A stretch of 64,000 nucleotides of DNA from Stutzerimonas balearica DSM 6083 (GTDB taxonomy: Bacteria; Pseudomonadota; Gammaproteobacteria; Pseudomonadales; Pseudomonadaceae): positions 372,001-436,000 of the forward strand of contig NZ_CP007511.1 of NCBI RefSeq assembly GCF_000818015.1, read 5' to 3'. Below are positions 49,040 through 58,140 of this stretch, piece after piece (the first letter of the stretch is position 1; every line of letters begins with the position of its first letter). A program made the translations under genes and the position numbers. Under the pieces are notes generated by a model. The model searched no databases. It saw only the letters and a list, made by a program, of their open reading frames with translations, and was not told where the DNA came from.

Positions 49040-49926
49040 CAGGCGTCCCTCCCCATCAGGCCGGCCGGGCGCACCAGCAGCACGATCGCCATGATCACGA
49101 AAATCACGATATTGGAGGCCTCGGGGTAGAACACCTTGGTCAGCCCTTCGAGGATGCCGAGCATGTAGCCGGTGATGATCGCGCCCAGGATCGAGCCCAT
49201 GCCGCCAACCACCACCACGGCGAACACCACGATGATCAGGTTGGAGCCCATCAACGGGCTGACCTGATAGATCGGCGCGGCGAGCATCCCGGCGAGCCCG
49301 GCCAGCGCCGCCCCCATGCCGTAGGTGAAGGTCAGGAGCAGCGGCACGTTGATGCCGAAGGTGCGCACCAGCGTTGGATTTTCGGTCGAGGCGCGCAGGT
49401 AGGCGCCAAGCTTGGTCTTCTCGATCAACAGCCAGCTGGCGATGCAGATGATCAGCGAAGCCAGTACCACCCAGGCGCGGTACTTGGGCAGGAACATGAA
49501 ACCCAGGTTGTAGCCGCCGGCCAGCGCCTTGGGAACCGCGTACGGCTGGCCGGAGGAGCCGTAGAAATAGCGGAAGGCGCCTTCGAGCGTGAGCGCCAGG
49601 CCAAAGGTGAAGAGCAGGCTGTAGAGATGGTCGAGGTTGTACAGCCGCGACAGCGCGATGCGCTCGATCGCGGCACTGACCAGGCCGACGATCAGCGGTG
49701 CGAGCAGCAATGCCGGCCAGTAGCCGATGCCGAAGGTGGCCAGCAGCAGGTAGCCGGCGAAGGCGCCGATCATGAACTGCGCGCCGTGGGCGAAGTTGAT
49801 GATCTTCAGCATGCCAAAGATGATCGCCAGCCCGAGGCTGAGCATGGCGTAGAACGAGCCGTTGATCAGGCCGATCAGCAGTTGGCCGAGCAGGGCCTGA
49901 ATGGGTATATCGAAGAGTGTCGTCAT
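49039..49926 (-). CDS. livH: Branched-chain-amino-acid-type ABC permease LivH, 295 aa
   Basis: LivH motifs LINGSFYAMLSLGLAIIFGMLKIINFAHGAQFMIGAF and FGINVPLLLTFTYGMGAALAGLAGMLAAP are present. The start overlaps the livF stop by TGATG. Confidence 0.9.
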   Translation of the reverse strand: MTTLFDIPIQALLGQLLIGLINGSFYAMLSLGLAIIFGMLKIINFAHGAQFMIGAFAGYLLLATFGIGYWPALLLAPLIVGLVSAAIERIALSRLYNLDHLYSLLFTFGLALTLEGAFRYFYGSSGQPYAVPKALAGGYNLGFMFLPKYRAWVVLASLIICIASWLLIEKTKLGAYLRASTENPTLVRTFGINVPLLLTFTYGMGAALAGLAGMLAAPIYQVSPLMGSNLIIVVFAVVVVGGMGSILGAIITGYMLGILEGLTKVFYPEASNIVIFVIMAIVLLVRPAGLMGRDA

Positions 49927-50630
49927 CAGACCCCCAGCGCTTCGTTGAGCATCGTCATGCGCCCCGGCAGTTCGCCGACCGTGAAGCGATCGATGACCTT
50001 GCCGTGGTCGACCACGTAGAAGCGATCCGCGATCTTGCTGGCGAAGCGGAAGTTCTGCTCGACCAGCAGGATCGTCATGCCCCGTTTCTTGAGGGTCTGC
50101 AGCACCTCGCCGATGCGCTGGACGATCACCGGGGCGAGGCCCTCGGTGGGCTCGTCAAGCAGCAGCAGGCGCGCGCCGGTGCGCAGGATGCGCGCCATGG
50201 CGAGCATCTGCTGCTCGCCGCCGGACAGCTTGGTGCCGGGGCTCTTGCGGCGCTCCTCGAGATTGGGGAACAGCTGGTAAATCTCCTTCAGGTTCATTCC
50301 GCCCTTGGCGATCACCGGCGGCAGCGTGAGGTTTTCCTCGACGCTCAGCGTGGCGAAGATGCCGCGTTCCTCGGGCACATAGCCGATCCCGCAGCGGGCG
50401 GTGCGATGCAGCGGCACGCGCAGCAGGTCCTTGCCATCGAAGCGGATGCTGCCGCTGCGGGTGCGGATGATCCCGACGATCGAGCGCAGCGCGGTGGTCT
50501 TGCCGACCCCGTTGCGCCCGAGCAGGGTCACGGTTTCGCCTTCGTGCACATCGAGGTCGATGCCGTGCAGGGCGTGGCTTTCGCCGTACCAGGCATTGAG
50601 GTCGCGGACCTCGAGCAAAGCGTCAGTCAT
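49926..50630 (-). CDS. livF: ABC transporter ATPase LivF, 234 aa
   Basis: Walker A LLGRNGVGKTTALRS, signature LSGGEQQMLAMARIL and Walker B LLLLDEPTEGLAP are intact. The ATG at 50630 lies within the end of livG (8-base overlap). The open frame further upstream is only the other frame of livG. Confidence 0.92.
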   Translation of the reverse strand: MTDALLEVRDLNAWYGESHALHGIDLDVHEGETVTLLGRNGVGKTTALRSIVGIIRTRSGSIRFDGKDLLRVPLHRTARCGIGYVPEERGIFATLSVEENLTLPPVIAKGGMNLKEIYQLFPNLEERRKSPGTKLSGGEQQMLAMARILRTGARLLLLDEPTEGLAPVIVQRIGEVLQTLKKRGMTILLVEQNFRFASKIADRFYVVDHGKVIDRFTVGELPGRMTMLNEALGV

Positions 50631-51426
50631 CGTCGGTCCCCATGTAGGCCTCGCGTACCCGTTCGTCCTCGCTGACGCTGCGGTAGTCGCCCGAGGTGAG
50701 GATTTCGCCACGCTGCAGCACCGTCACCTGCTGACAGAGGTCGGCGACCACCTTGAGGTTGTGCTCGACCATGAGTACAGCGCGGTCACGTGCGACCTCG
50801 CGGATGATCTCGGCGACCGTGTGCACGTCCTCGTGGCCCATGCCGGCCATGGGCTCGTCGAGCAGCAGCACCTTGGGCTCGAGCGCCAGGGTGGTCGCCA
50901 GCTCCAGCACGCGCTTGCGCCCGTAGGAGAGGTCGGCCGCCAGGTCGTTGCGCCGGTCGCCCAGGCCGACCGCCTCGAGCAGCTGCATGGCCCTGTCGTT
51001 GAGGCGGTTCAGCGAGCGCAGCGGCAGCCAGCACTGGGTCGCCAGGCCATTGGGGCGCTGCAGGGCGACGCGCACGTTGTCCAGCACCGAGAGGTGCGGA
51101 AATACCGCCGAGATCTGGAACGAGCGCACCAGCCCCAGCCGCGCGACGCGCGCGGGGTCGGTGCGGGTGATGTCCTGTTCGAGCAGGCGAATGCTGCCGG
51201 CGGTGGGCTGCAGAAACTTGGTCAGCAGGTTGAACACCGTGGTCTTGCCGGCCCCGTTGGGGCCGATCAGGGCATGCACCTGGGCATGGCGCACGTCCAG
51301 ATCGACATTGTTGACCGCGACGAAACCGCCGAACTCCTTGCGCAGGCCGCGCGCCGCGAGCAGCACCGGGTGCTGCTCGGCGGGCTCGGGCTCGCGCGGG
51401 CTTTCCGAGCGGACAGCCATGTTCAT
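50623..51426 (-). CDS. livG: ABC transporter ATPase LivG, 267 aa
   Basis: Walker A LIGPNGAGKTTVFNLL and Walker B VLLLDEPMAGMG are intact; the signature is the less usual LSYGRKRVLELA. The LivG-type long insertion after ITRTDPARVARLGLVRSFQ is present. The start overlaps the binding-protein stop by ATGA. Confidence 0.92.
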   Translation of the reverse strand: MNMAVRSESPREPEPAEQHPVLLAARGLRKEFGGFVAVNNVDLDVRHAQVHALIGPNGAGKTTVFNLLTKFLQPTAGSIRLLEQDITRTDPARVARLGLVRSFQISAVFPHLSVLDNVRVALQRPNGLATQCWLPLRSLNRLNDRAMQLLEAVGLGDRRNDLAADLSYGRKRVLELATTLALEPKVLLLDEPMAGMGHEDVHTVAEIIREVARDRAVLMVEHNLKVVADLCQQVTVLQRGEILTSGDYRSVSEDERVREAYMGTDDD

Positions 51427-52631
51427 TTCCCGGCCAGCTCGCAGCCGCTCTCGGCCGGCTGGATGTAGGCCTCATCGCCCGGGACGGTCGCCAGCACCTT
51501 GTAGTAGTCCCAGTCGCGCTGGCTTTCCTCTGGCTTCTTCACCTCCATCAGATAGACGTCGCTGATCAGCCGGCCGTTGGCGCCGACCCGGGCGTTACGT
51601 GCAAAGACGTCGTTCACCGGCATCTCGTGCATGGCCTTGGCGACCGGTTCGGTCGCGTCGCTGCCGACCTTGTCGATCGCCTTGAGGTACTGCATCACCC
51701 CGGAGTAGGTGCCGGCCTGAATCATGTTCGGCATCCGCCCGGTGCGTTTGAAGAAGCGCTCGCCGAACTCGCGCGACTGGTCGTCGCGATCCCAGTAGAA
51801 GCTTTCGGTGAGGGTCAGGCCCTGAGCGGCATCGAGCCCCAGGCCATGCACTTCCGAGAGGGTGAAAAGCAGGGCGGCCAGGCGCTGGCCGCTGGCGACG
51901 ATGCCGAACTCGGCGGCCTGCTTGATGCTGTTGGCGGTGTCCAGGCCGGCATTCGCCAGGCCGATGACCTTCGCCCCCGAGGCCTGCGCCTGGAGCAGGA
52001 ACGATGAGTAGTCGGTGGTCGCCAGCGGATGGCGAACCGAGCCCAGCACCTCTCCGCCCTTGGATTTGACGAAGGTGGAGGTCTGCTCTTCCAGCGAGTA
52101 GCCAAAGGCATAGTCGGCGGTGAGGAAATACCAGCTGTCGCCACCCTGGGAAACCAGCGCGCCGCCGGTACCGACCGCCAGCGCGTGGGTGTCGTAGGCC
52201 CAGTGGAAGCCATAGGGCGAGCATTGCTTGCCGGTCAGCTCGGTGGTTGCGGCGCCGGTGACCAGGTTGATCTTCTGCTTGCTCTTGGAAATGCCCTGAA
52301 CCGCCAGGGCGACCGAAGAGGTGGTCAACTCCATGATCGCGTCGACCTGCTCGCGGTCGTACCACTGACGCGCGATGTTCGAGGCGATGTCCGGCTTGTT
52401 CTGGTGGTCGGCGGTGACGATCTCGATCGGTACGCCCTTGACCTTGCCGCCGAAGTCTTCGGCGGCCATCTTCGCCGCTTCGTACGACCACTTGCCGCCG
52501 AAGTCGGCGTACACGCCGGACTGGTCGTTGAGAATGCCGATCTTCACCTTGCCGTCGGAAAATTCGGCCGCCGACACCGGCACGGTCAGTGCCGCGGCGA
52601 GGGTTGCCGCTGCAATGGCTGTTGGCTTCAT
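51423..52631 (-). CDS. ABC transporter periplasmic substrate-binding protein (Liv type), 402 aa
   Basis: A signal peptide (MKPTAIAAATLAAALTVPVSAAE) precedes a type I periplasmic-binding fold (VKIGILNDQSGVYADFGG; VDAIMELTTSSVALAVQGI). The sequence is of the aromatic/branched-chain group rather than a classical LivJ, so the ligand is uncertain. The ATG at 52631 follows AAGGAGA. It is the first gene of the operon with livG, livF, livH and livM. Confidence 0.88.
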   Translation of the reverse strand: MKPTAIAAATLAAALTVPVSAAEFSDGKVKIGILNDQSGVYADFGGKWSYEAAKMAAEDFGGKVKGVPIEIVTADHQNKPDIASNIARQWYDREQVDAIMELTTSSVALAVQGISKSKQKINLVTGAATTELTGKQCSPYGFHWAYDTHALAVGTGGALVSQGGDSWYFLTADYAFGYSLEEQTSTFVKSKGGEVLGSVRHPLATTDYSSFLLQAQASGAKVIGLANAGLDTANSIKQAAEFGIVASGQRLAALLFTLSEVHGLGLDAAQGLTLTESFYWDRDDQSREFGERFFKRTGRMPNMIQAGTYSGVMQYLKAIDKVGSDATEPVAKAMHEMPVNDVFARNARVGANGRLISDVYLMEVKKPEESQRDWDYYKVLATVPGDEAYIQPAESGCELAGK

Positions 52632-53035
52632 GCGTATCTCCTTGCGCGTTGGACCGCCGTGCCGGGCGCGTCGCAAGAGGCGTCGCCCGGCCGGTGGCTG
52701 GATGGGAAGCGGAAGCAGGCGGCCGGCCGTGTGGTCGGCCGGAACAGGTTGCATGTTGGATAGTGGCAGCCGGCGCCCTGCCATGCGGGCAGGCCGGCAG
52801 CGCGGGATCGGTGGTGTCGGCTCGTCGTCAGACAGGGGCGACGAGTACCCGGAGGGAGAGGCATTCGGTGTGCCTTTTATTGTTATTGGTAGAGCTAACC
52901 GTAGCAGGGCTTTGGCGGTACGCAACCGCGTGCCGGGCGCGGCCCGGCGTCGCCAGGCTCGGCAAATCGCCGCGCTGTCAGGTAGATGTCGCGTTTGCCG
53001 TATAGACTCGGGCGATCAGATCAGGGAGACGAGAC
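52632..53035. other. Divergent intergenic region, no gene seen
   Basis: In 404 bases between the binding protein and the ParA-like gene no coding frame is convincing. It holds an inverted repeat CCGGCCG / CGGCCGG (52723-52742) in the transporter leader and an AT-rich patch (52870-52900) likely to hold promoters. No site could be assigned with confidence. Confidence 0.5.
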
Positions 53036-53803
53036 ATGCGCAGGGTGGTGTTCAATCAGAAAGGTGGCGTCGGCAAATCCAGCATCGCCTGCAACCTCGC
53101 CGCGATCAGTGCCGCACAGGGTTACCGCACGCTGCTGATCGACCTCGATGCGCAGGCCAACTCGAGTCATTACCTCAGCGGCAAGCTGGGTGACGACATT
53201 CCGCTGGGCATCGCCGAGTTCTTCGTCCAGGTGCTCGAAGGCGGGGCGAGTGCGCGCAAGGCGCGGCCGCCGATCAGCCCGACCCCCTTTGCCAACCTCG
53301 ACCTGATCACTGCCAGCCCGGCACTGGCCGACCTGCAGCCGAAGCTGGAGGCCAAGCACAAGATCAACAAGCTGCGCAAACTGCTCGAGGCGTTGGCCGA
53401 GGACTACGAGCGGATCTACCTGGATACCCCGCCCGCGCTGAATTTCTATACGGTGTCGGCGCTGATTGCCGCCGACCGTTGCCTGATTCCCTTCGACTGC
53501 GATGCCTTCTCCCGGCAGGCGCTCTATGGCCTGCTGGCGGAAATCGAGGAAGTACGCGACGACCACAACCCGGCGCTGGCGGTGGAGGGCATCGTGGTCA
53601 ACCAGTTCCAGCCGCGCGCCGGCTTGCCGCAGCAGATGATCGAGGCGCTGGTTGCCGAGGGCCTGCCGGTGCTACCGGTGTACCTGATGAGTTCGGTGAA
53701 GATGCGCGAGTCGCACCAGGCCTGCCTGCCGCTGGTGCACCTCGATGCGCGACACAAGCTGAGTCGCCAGTTCGTCGAACTGCACGACTTGCTCGACGCC
53801 TAG
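53036..53803 (+). CDS. ParA/Soj-family ATPase, 255 aa
   Basis: The deviant Walker A is FNQKGGVGKSSIACNLAA, followed by LIDLDAQANSSHYLSG and IYLDTPPALNFYTVSAL. Such ATPases position DNA or large protein complexes. No ParB-like gene or centromere repeat is next to it, so it is probably an orphan ParA placing another cargo. GGGAGA precedes the ATG. Confidence 0.85.
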   Translation: MRRVVFNQKGGVGKSSIACNLAAISAAQGYRTLLIDLDAQANSSHYLSGKLGDDIPLGIAEFFVQVLEGGASARKARPPISPTPFANLDLITASPALADLQPKLEAKHKINKLRKLLEALAEDYERIYLDTPPALNFYTVSALIAADRCLIPFDCDAFSRQALYGLLAEIEEVRDDHNPALAVEGIVVNQFQPRAGLPQQMIEALVAEGLPVLPVYLMSSVKMRESHQACLPLVHLDARHKLSRQFVELHDLLDA

Positions 53804-54582
53804 CGGGCGACCAGCACATCGCATGGCGGGTTATCGAAGAAGTGCCGGGTCAGGCTGCCGAGCAGCGCGTGGCTCAGCTCGCTGCGGCTGTGCCCGCCGA
53901 GCGCCAGCAGTTGCGGCTGCAGCTCGCTGATCGCCGCATCCAGGCAGTTGAGCCGTTCGCCCTGATGCAGGCTGTAGCTGAGCCGCCCCTCGTCGGCCCC
54001 GAGCGCTGTGCGCGTATCGTCGATCAGCTGGCCGAACAGCTCGACCTGCAGCGCCAGCGCCGCCGGATCGGCCCCGTGAATCTCCGCGACTTCCTCGATG
54101 TTCAGCGCATGCAGCTTCGCCTCGGGCGGCAATAGCTGCCAGGCGGCGTGCAGGGCCCGGTTGGCGCAGCGCGAATAATCCAGCGCAGCCAGGGCCTGGC
54201 GGTAGGGCTCGATTGCCGGATGCGTCACCAGCAACAGCGGAATCGGGGTGGCCAGCAGGATGCGTTCCAGTGTGGTGCCGGCGAAGCCTTGCGGTGACTG
54301 GCGATGGTGGCGGCCGAGTACCAGCAGGTCGGCCTCGATGCCGCCGGCCAGCGCCAGCAGCCCTTCGACGGTAGGCCCGGGGCGCAGCCATAGGCGTACA
54401 TCGTCCAGGCCCAGCTGGTCCAGTTGTGCCTGCAGCTGCTCACCGGCGGCCTGCTCGTCGGCCTCGCAGACATGCGCCAGGCTCAGCTGCGCGTTGCACT
54501 GGCGAGCCAGCTGTGCGGCGCGGCGCAGTGCCAGATCGGCGTCCGGACTGAGATCGTGGGCGACCAGAATGTGCTTGACCAT
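53800..54582 (-). CDS. Universal stress protein, tandem UspA domains, 260 aa
   Basis: Two Usp-like halves. The first is VKHILVAHDLSPDADLALRRAAQLAR with an LVLGRHHRQSPQGFAGTTLERILL glycine loop of the ATP-binding type. The second is LAALDYSRCANRALHAAWQLL with LLALGGHSRSELSHALLGSLTRHFF. The ATG at 54582 follows GAGG. It is convergent with the ParA gene and overlaps its stop by a few bases. Confidence 0.85.
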   Translation of the reverse strand: MVKHILVAHDLSPDADLALRRAAQLARQCNAQLSLAHVCEADEQAAGEQLQAQLDQLGLDDVRLWLRPGPTVEGLLALAGGIEADLLVLGRHHRQSPQGFAGTTLERILLATPIPLLLVTHPAIEPYRQALAALDYSRCANRALHAAWQLLPPEAKLHALNIEEVAEIHGADPAALALQVELFGQLIDDTRTALGADEGRLSYSLHQGERLNCLDAAISELQPQLLALGGHSRSELSHALLGSLTRHFFDNPPCDVLVAR

Positions 54583-54726
54583 GCGGGCCTCGGCTGCGCT
54601 CGAAAAAGGGCAGAGTATGCCGCGACCGCGAATGGCTGTCTGCGTCGCGGCGTCCGGCAGGTCGTCGCGCTTCAGTCTCGGCATGCTTTGCCGATATGCT
54701 TGCCGCAACGGCTAGGGGAGGGACCG

Positions 54727-55632
54727 ATGAGCAAAGTCAGCGTACTGGTGGTGGATGATGCGCCTTTCATCCGCGACCTGATCAAGAAGGGCCTGCGCAG
54801 TCAGTTCCCCGGCATCGTCATCGAGGAGGCCGTCAATGGCCGCAAGGCCCAGCAGTTGCTGGGCCGCGAGCGTTTCGACCTGATCCTCTGCGACTGGGAA
54901 ATGCCCGAGATGTCCGGGCTCGAACTGCTTACCTGGTGCCGTGCGCAGGACGCGCTCAAGACCGTGCCTTTCATCATGGTCACCAGCCGCGGCGACAAGG
55001 AGAACGTCGTGCAGGCGATCCAGTCCGGCGTCTCGGACTATATCGGCAAGCCGTTCTCCAACGAGCAGCTGGCGACCAAGGTGCGCAAGGCGCTCGGCCG
55101 GGCCGGCAAGCTCGATGCCCTGGCCGCCAGCGCGCCGACCCGAGCGCTGGCCGGCGGCGTCGCCAACGATTCGCTCGCTGCGCTGACCGGCGGCAAGGCC
55201 GAGGTCGTGCGCCAGCCCAAGCCGGAGGCGACGGCGCCGGTGGCCGCGCCGCCTGCCGCGGCCCCTGCGGCGAGCAAGCCTGCGGCGGCGTCGGGCGGGC
55301 GCGGCCAGGGCCAGTTGCGCCTGGCCGCCGGCACCCAGGCCTGCGTGATCAAGGCGCTGAGTCTGAAGGAGGCGCTGCTGGTGGTGCGTCGAGGCGACGA
55401 CCTGCCGCAGGTGCTGGAAAGCGCCGTGCTCGACCTCGAGCAGGGCGAGGGCGCCGAGGTGGCGCGGCTCAACGGCTATCTGCACGCGGTGGCGGCACTC
55501 GAGCCCAAGCCTGACAGCGAGTGGCTGCAGCTATCGTTCCGCTTCGTCGACCGCGACCCGCAGAAGCTGGACTACCTGTCCCGGCTGATCGCCCGCGGCA
55601 CCGCCCAGCGGCATTTCGTCCCGGGGGCCTAG
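54727..55632 (+). CDS. Response regulator with CheY-type receiver and unclassified C-terminal domain, 301 aa
   Basis: Residues 1-125 are a complete receiver: acidic pair in VVDDAPFIRDL, phosphoacceptor D in LILCDWEMPEMSG, T/S in FIMVTSRGDKENV and K in IGKPFSNEQ. A low-complexity Ala/Pro linker (about residues 155-190) leads to a C-terminal domain of about 110 residues. It is beta-rich and ends FRFVDRDPQKLDYLSRLIARG, vaguely like PilZ but without its RxxxR motif. Output is therefore unknown. GGAGGG precedes the ATG. No sensor kinase is adjacent. Confidence 0.82.
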   Translation: MSKVSVLVVDDAPFIRDLIKKGLRSQFPGIVIEEAVNGRKAQQLLGRERFDLILCDWEMPEMSGLELLTWCRAQDALKTVPFIMVTSRGDKENVVQAIQSGVSDYIGKPFSNEQLATKVRKALGRAGKLDALAASAPTRALAGGVANDSLAALTGGKAEVVRQPKPEATAPVAAPPAAAPAASKPAAASGGRGQGQLRLAAGTQACVIKALSLKEALLVVRRGDDLPQVLESAVLDLEQGEGAEVARLNGYLHAVAALEPKPDSEWLQLSFRFVDRDPQKLDYLSRLIARGTAQRHFVPGA

Positions 55633-55762
55633 CGCCGCCCATCGCCTGGAGCCACCTGTGCTTGATGCGTTTCACAGCCGCGGGGCTGGCCGCTCGCCGC
55701 GCGCTGCAGGGCACTGCTAGGCTGTGCCCGCCAACACTCCTACAACTACCAGAATTGCCATC

Positions 55763-56659
55763 ATGCTGGGGCGTATCCTTCTGCTGCTCGGGCTGTCGCT
55801 GGCTGTGATGCCGGCCAGCGCGCTGACCATCTACAAGTACACCGATGCCAACGGCGTGGTGACCTATTCCGACCAGGCCGCACCGGGTGCACGTGTGTTC
55901 CTGTTTCGCGACCGCATGGTCGAGAGGCTCGACAACCAGGTGAAGCTCGAGACGCGCAAGCATGCCGCTGGCGAAACCCTGCTGGTGCGCAACGATCTGT
56001 TCGCCCCGGTGGACATCGAGCTGAGCCTGAGCAACGTCAGCAATGCCGTCGGTGCGCCGGACAAGCCGATTCGCTGGGTCCTGCCGCCGCGCAGCCAGAT
56101 CCGCCTGGCCACCCTGGCGCCGCGCGATCCGGCCAAGCCGCTGCGCTACACACCGCGCCTGCGCCACGCCCTGGGTGACCCGCGCCTGCTGCCCAAGCCC
56201 TACAAGTACCCGTTGCCCTGGCGCGGCGGCCCGTTCCGCCAGACGCAGGGCGCCAATGGCCAGTACAGCCATTTCACCGCCAAGGGCCGCTATGCCGTGG
56301 ACATCGCCATGCCCGAGGGCACGCCGATCATTGCCGCGCGCGGCGGCATGGTGGTGAAGGTGGAGAACGAGCAGAGCGGGCGCGGCAACAACCCGGCCGG
56401 CAACTTCGTTCGCGTGCTGCACGATGACGGCACCATGGGCGTCTACCTGCACCTGATGCAGGGCTCGGTGGTGGTGCGCGAAGGCCAGCGCGTCGCAACC
56501 GGGGAACGGCTGGCGCGCTCTGGCAATACGGGCAACAGCACCGGGCCGCACCTGCATTTCGTGGTGCAGCGCAACGTCGGGCTGGCGATCGAGTCGATTC
56601 CCTTCGACTTCGCCCAGCCGGTCAACAGCCTGCCGAACTTCGCCGTGGGCGGCGAGTGA
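55763..56659 (+). CDS. M23 metallopeptidase with N-terminal DUF4124 domain, 298 aa
   Basis: A signal peptide (MLGRILLLLGLSLAVMPASA) is followed by a DUF4124 segment (IYKYTDANGVVTYSDQ). A linker leads to a C-terminal LytM/M23 domain with YSHFTAKGRYAVDIAMPEGTPI and GPHLHFVVQ, which hold the zinc ligands. It should cut peptidoglycan cross-bridges or act as a murein-hydrolase regulator in the periplasm. Confidence 0.87.
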   Translation: MLGRILLLLGLSLAVMPASALTIYKYTDANGVVTYSDQAAPGARVFLFRDRMVERLDNQVKLETRKHAAGETLLVRNDLFAPVDIELSLSNVSNAVGAPDKPIRWVLPPRSQIRLATLAPRDPAKPLRYTPRLRHALGDPRLLPKPYKYPLPWRGGPFRQTQGANGQYSHFTAKGRYAVDIAMPEGTPIIAARGGMVVKVENEQSGRGNNPAGNFVRVLHDDGTMGVYLHLMQGSVVVREGQRVATGERLARSGNTGNSTGPHLHFVVQRNVGLAIESIPFDFAQPVNSLPNFAVGGE

Positions 56660-56702
56660 CGCAGCCCCCCCTTCACTATCGTCGTCCCGGGGCTGGTGGT
56701 TT

Positions 56703-58043
56703 CTACGACGCCTTGAGCACCTTGGCCAGGACGATCTTCGGCCCGCGCATCTTCTTGACGATGATCTGCAAGCCGTCGACGCGCAGTTCCTCGTTCTCCT
56801 CGGGAACGCGCTTGAGGCTCTCATAGACCAGCCCGGCAAGGGTTTCGGCCTCGATGTGGTCGAGGTCGACATCGAGCAGCCGCTCGATCTTGAACAGCGG
56901 TGTGTCGCCGCGCACCAGCAGCTTGCCGGGCTGGTACGCGAGGATGCCGCGTTCGGCCTTGCGGTGTTCGTCCTGGATGTCGCCGACGAGCACTTCGAGC
57001 ACGTCTTCCATCGACAGGAAGCCGATCACCTTGTGGTCGCCTTCCTCGACCAGCACGAAATGCGCGCCGCCCTGGCGGAACTGCTCGAGCAGGGCATTGA
57101 GCGGCATGTGCTTGGACACCCGGTCGAGCGGGCGCAGCAGGTCGTCCAGGCAGAAATGCTCGGCGAGCCGCTCGTCGCCGGCCAGGGCCAGTAGCAGGTC
57201 CTTGATGTGCAGCAGGCCGACGTATTCGCCGAGGTCGCGGTTGTAGACCGGATAGCGGCTGTACTTGTGCCGGCGCACCAGCTCGAGGATGTCGGCCAGC
57301 GGCGCATCGTGCTCGAGCTGCACCAGGTCCTCGCGCGAGTTGGCCCAGTCGACGACCTCCAGTTCGCTCATTTCCACCGCCGAGGCGAGTACCTGGATGT
57401 GCTGGTTGCTCGGGTCCATGGCGCGGTTCGAGTGCAGGATCAGCTTGAGCTCGTCACGCGTGTAGTGATGCTCGTGATGCGGCCCGGGCTCGCCCTGGCC
57501 GGCGATCCGCAGGATGGCGTTGGCGCTGGCATTGAGCAGGTAGATCGCCGGGTACATCAGCCAGTAGAACAGGTACAGCGGTGCGGCCGTCCACAGCGAC
57601 AGCAGCTCGGGCTTGCGGATCGCCCAGGACTTGGGCGCCAGCTCGCCGACCACGATGTGCAGGTAGGAAATGATGAAAAACGCGGTGAAGAAGGCGATGC
57701 CGTGTACCAGCGCCGGCGAGTCGATGCCGACGGCGGCCAGCACCGGCTCGAGCAGATGGGCGAAGGCCGGCTCGCCGACCCAGCCCAGGCCCAGCGAGGC
57801 GAGCGTAATGCCCAGCTGGCAGGCCGACAGGTAGGCGTCGAGCTGGTTGTGCACCTTGCGCAGGATGCGCCCCCGCCAGCCATGCGCATCGGCGATCGCC
57901 TCGACGCGAGTGGAGCGCAGCTTGACCATGGCGAACTCGGCGGCAACGAAGAAGCCGTTGAGCAGTACCAGGAACAGGGCAAAGAGAATCAGGCCGAAAT
58001 CGGCGAAGTACGAGGGGGCGGTGTAACCGGGGGAAGGGTCCAT
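56703..58043 (-). CDS. HlyC/CorC-family (CNNM-like) membrane protein, 446 aa
   Basis: An N-terminal DUF21 membrane domain (LNGFFVAAEFAMVKLRSTRVEAIADAHG) is followed by two CBS motifs (SRYPVYNRDLGEYVGLLHIKDLL; VIGFLSMEDVLEVLVGDIQDE). A C-terminal CorC_HlyC transporter-associated domain (LLVRGDTPLFKIERLLDVDLD) ends the protein. These proteins take part in magnesium/cobalt homeostasis. Confidence 0.9.
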   Translation of the reverse strand: MDPSPGYTAPSYFADFGLILFALFLVLLNGFFVAAEFAMVKLRSTRVEAIADAHGWRGRILRKVHNQLDAYLSACQLGITLASLGLGWVGEPAFAHLLEPVLAAVGIDSPALVHGIAFFTAFFIISYLHIVVGELAPKSWAIRKPELLSLWTAAPLYLFYWLMYPAIYLLNASANAILRIAGQGEPGPHHEHHYTRDELKLILHSNRAMDPSNQHIQVLASAVEMSELEVVDWANSREDLVQLEHDAPLADILELVRRHKYSRYPVYNRDLGEYVGLLHIKDLLLALAGDERLAEHFCLDDLLRPLDRVSKHMPLNALLEQFRQGGAHFVLVEEGDHKVIGFLSMEDVLEVLVGDIQDEHRKAERGILAYQPGKLLVRGDTPLFKIERLLDVDLDHIEAETLAGLVYESLKRVPEENEELRVDGLQIIVKKMRGPKIVLAKVLKAS

Positions 58044-58140
58044 GAGCTCGGGAAAGGCCGTTGACCCGCGTGAGGATGGGGGCAGCCCGGCGGCATTTCA
58101 AGCGAGCCGGGCGTTGCCGCCGACGAATCCATCGTTCGGT

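Noticed and set aside
52920..52945. Sigma-54-like promoter (minus strand GGCACG...TTGC) before the ABC transporter operon
   Set aside because: The distance between the GG and GC elements is one base short of the required ten.
53036..53803. ParAB partition locus or plasmid origin
   Set aside because: No ParB gene, centromere-like repeats or replication gene is nearby; the context is ordinary chromosome.
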